Shown here in pieces: positions 63,135 to 64,000 of a stretch of 64,000 bases of DNA. A model generated the notes under the pieces. The model was given only the letters and a program-made list of their open reading frames with translations, was not told where the DNA came from and did no database searches. This DNA is from Sporosarcina sp. FSL K6-1508. Lineage in GTDB: Bacteria > Bacillota > Bacilli > Bacillales_A > Planococcaceae. The DNA lies in contig NZ_JBBOXF010000001.1 in assembly GCF_038007465.1 (NCBI RefSeq), forward strand, positions 62,001 to 126,000, given 5' to 3'. A program made the translations under genes and the position numbers. Within the stretch, counting starts at the first letter, position 1. Each line of letters begins with the position of its first letter.

Positions 63135-63437
63135 TCACAACATTGCGAGAGCCTTTATCAGAACCGATTCGCCATTCATTGTTCCATAGTCAATACTTTC
63201 GATTACTTCGACAGGGATGTTTTTCCCTTCAACTGCTTTTTCAATTTTCTTTTTCAGGTATCGTACTTGCGGCCCCAATAGCAGAACATCAATGGTATCG
63301 AAATACCTGTTAGCTTCCGCTTCCGATACGGCAAAAATCTTAACGTCCTCCCCTTTGGCCTTTGCCGCCGCTTCCATTTTCGTCACTAGTAAACTAGTCG
63401 ACATTCCTGCTGAACAAACTAACATAATGGTCTTCAT
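63135..63437 (-). CDS. PTS cellobiose-type IIB component
   Basis: IIB phosphocarrier of 100 residues that phosphorylates the sugar. The phospho-Cys is in MLVCSAGMSTSLL (near 8), with LLLGPQVRYLKKKIEKA conserved after it. First gene of the operon, preceded by the sigma-54 promoter and a cre box. ATG 63437. Confidence 0.93.
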   Translation of the reverse strand: MKTIMLVCSAGMSTSLLVTKMEAAAKAKGEDVKIFAVSEAEANRYFDTIDVLLLGPQVRYLKKKIEKAVEGKNIPVEVIESIDYGTMNGESVLIKALAML

Positions 63438-63610
63438 TACATTTCCCTCCCCTTTCTATGTTTTGTGACTCTATATAAGTTGAAATAAAGAATTCCAATG
63501 AACCGCTGTAGCGCTAGGGGGTGCCTTCGCTCAGTTTAAACACAGGATTCAAGACTTCAACTCATAGGGCAAACTTACATAGAGCCACAATTTCCTATAC
63601 GCTATTAATA

Positions 63611-63628
63611 ATGCAAGAAGCGTGCCAA
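63611..63628 (-). promoter_or_regulatory. Sigma-54 (SigL) promoter of the PTS operon
   Basis: On the minus strand TTGGCACGCTTCTTGCAT matches the -24/-12 consensus (TTGGCAC-N5-TTGCA) exactly, with GG and GC ten bases apart. It is 174 bp before the IIB start. An enhancer-binding activator of the LevR/CelR type is expected; none is in the window. Confidence 0.85.
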
Positions 63629-63637
63629 GTTTCCCAC

Positions 63638-63653
63638 GTGTAAACGCTGTCAT
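63638..63653 (-). promoter_or_regulatory. CcpA cre box
   Basis: On the minus strand ATGACAGCGTTTACAC fits the cre consensus WTGNNARCGNWWWCAW at 15 of 16 positions, just upstream of the sigma-54 promoter. Suggests carbon catabolite control. Confidence 0.75.
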
Positions 63654-63674
63654 TTGAGCTTTACTAATTTACAC

Positions 63675-63718
63675 AAAAGAACACAAGCGTGTAAATCATT
63701 ACACGCTTGTGTTCTTTT
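63675..63718. promoter_or_regulatory. Perfect 20-bp inverted repeat upstream of the PTS promoter
   Basis: AAAAGAACACAAGCGTGTAA / TTACACGCTTGTGTTCTTTT around a 4-base loop. Centred about 97 bp upstream of the presumed start, a distance used by upstream activating sites of sigma-54 activators. It could also be a bidirectional terminator. Confidence 0.6.
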
Positions 63719-63727
63719 GAAAACATC

Positions 63728-64000
63728 GAAATGCGCAAGGCGCTGTTAGACGCGACAGGCATAAGTCAATCCAACGACGTGGCGTTCTTTGCCCGGGAAG
63801 GATGAAGTTCAATCCTTCCTAGTTGGATTGCTTATGACCCGAGCGGCTAGCGCCTGGAGCTGGACAATACGAAATGCGCAGGCGCCTTGATAGACCCGAA
63901 AAGCGCTGGAGGGCCATAAGATAAAAGCGTTCTTTGCCTTTAACCCATGGACCGAAGCGACTCGAGGGGCTAGCGCCTGGAGCTAGACAATAAGAAATGC
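63728..64000. repeat. Tandem copies of a long Bacillales-type repeat, cut by the window end
   Basis: Two complete copies of a unit starting GAAATGCGCAAGGCGC or GAAATGCGCAGGCGCC and ending GGCTAGCGCCTGGAGCTrGACAATAm (about 145 and 123 bp), with a third GAAATGC at the edge. Internal hairpins (GGAAGGAT / ATCCTTCC; GCATAAGTCAATCCAAC / GTTGGATTGCTTATG) make each unit foldable. No gene was found here. Confidence 0.7.

Overview
The window looks like chromosomal DNA of a low-GC, Gram-positive, spore-former-type Bacillales. I infer a Planococcaceae/Sporosarcina-like relative from gene content; no rRNA is present to confirm it. Genes have strong AGGAGG-type ribosome sites, frequent TTG/GTG starts, Gram-positive lipoproteins, a CcpA-type cre box and an exact sigma-54 (SigL) promoter. 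No rRNA, tRNA or CRISPR array was seen.

Layout. (1) 1-5361: a LacI-regulated sugar uptake operon (Gfo/Idh oxidoreductase, LplB- and LplC-type permeases, solute-binding lipoprotein). (2) 5755-11129: housekeeping genes: NhaC antiporter, luxS, an NAD(P)-dependent reductase, an acyltransferase-3 protein and an SGNH hydrolase. (3) 11423-16608: two tandem MalT-like LuxR regulators. (4) 16838-29065: a ten-gene, tightly packed exopolysaccharide operon. It holds two processive family-2 glycosyltransferases (one with an N-terminal PilZ domain), a UDP-HexNAc dehydrogenase, three deacetylase-type proteins, GH18-like and GH8/YdaJ-like hydrolases, an embedded XRE regulator and a small unknown protein. (5) 29847-36760: small regulators, VanZ, VOC, an IS30 element, a SEC-C/TPR protein, an IS remnant and YitT. 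(6) 37034-43454: an ER/SipW-type signal peptidase facing a DUF1102/TasA-like secreted protein, then an operon of an acidic secreted protein, a DUF5305 protein and a NarL-type two-component system. (7) 43592-49224: a decayed surface-protein fragment, a secreted transglutaminase-like protein, gamma-glutamyltransferase and a BTAD response regulator. (8) 49275-57710: a very large hybrid sensor kinase, a PAS-GGDEF protein, a second GT2/GH16 polysaccharide locus and a frameshifted transglutaminase paralogue. (9) 57802-58306: about 24 copies of a 21-bp tandem repeat. (10) 58406-63437: a lichenan/cellobiose-type PTS operon with GH4 and DUF871 enzymes, driven by a sigma-54 promoter. (11) 63728-64000: a Bacillales-type long repeat that runs off the window.

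The unifying theme is surface and matrix biology. Two polysaccharide loci have c-di-GMP links (a PilZ-GT2 fusion; a GGDEF protein beside a GT2). A dedicated signal peptidase sits with putative matrix proteins, and two transglutaminase-like secreted proteins lie nearby. The best candidates for undescribed systems are the PilZ-GT2/UDP-HexNAc-dehydrogenase operon and the archaeal-style signal peptidase/DUF1102/DUF5305/two-component cluster. A palindrome with a GGTGACAGTCACC-like core recurs seven times between genes.
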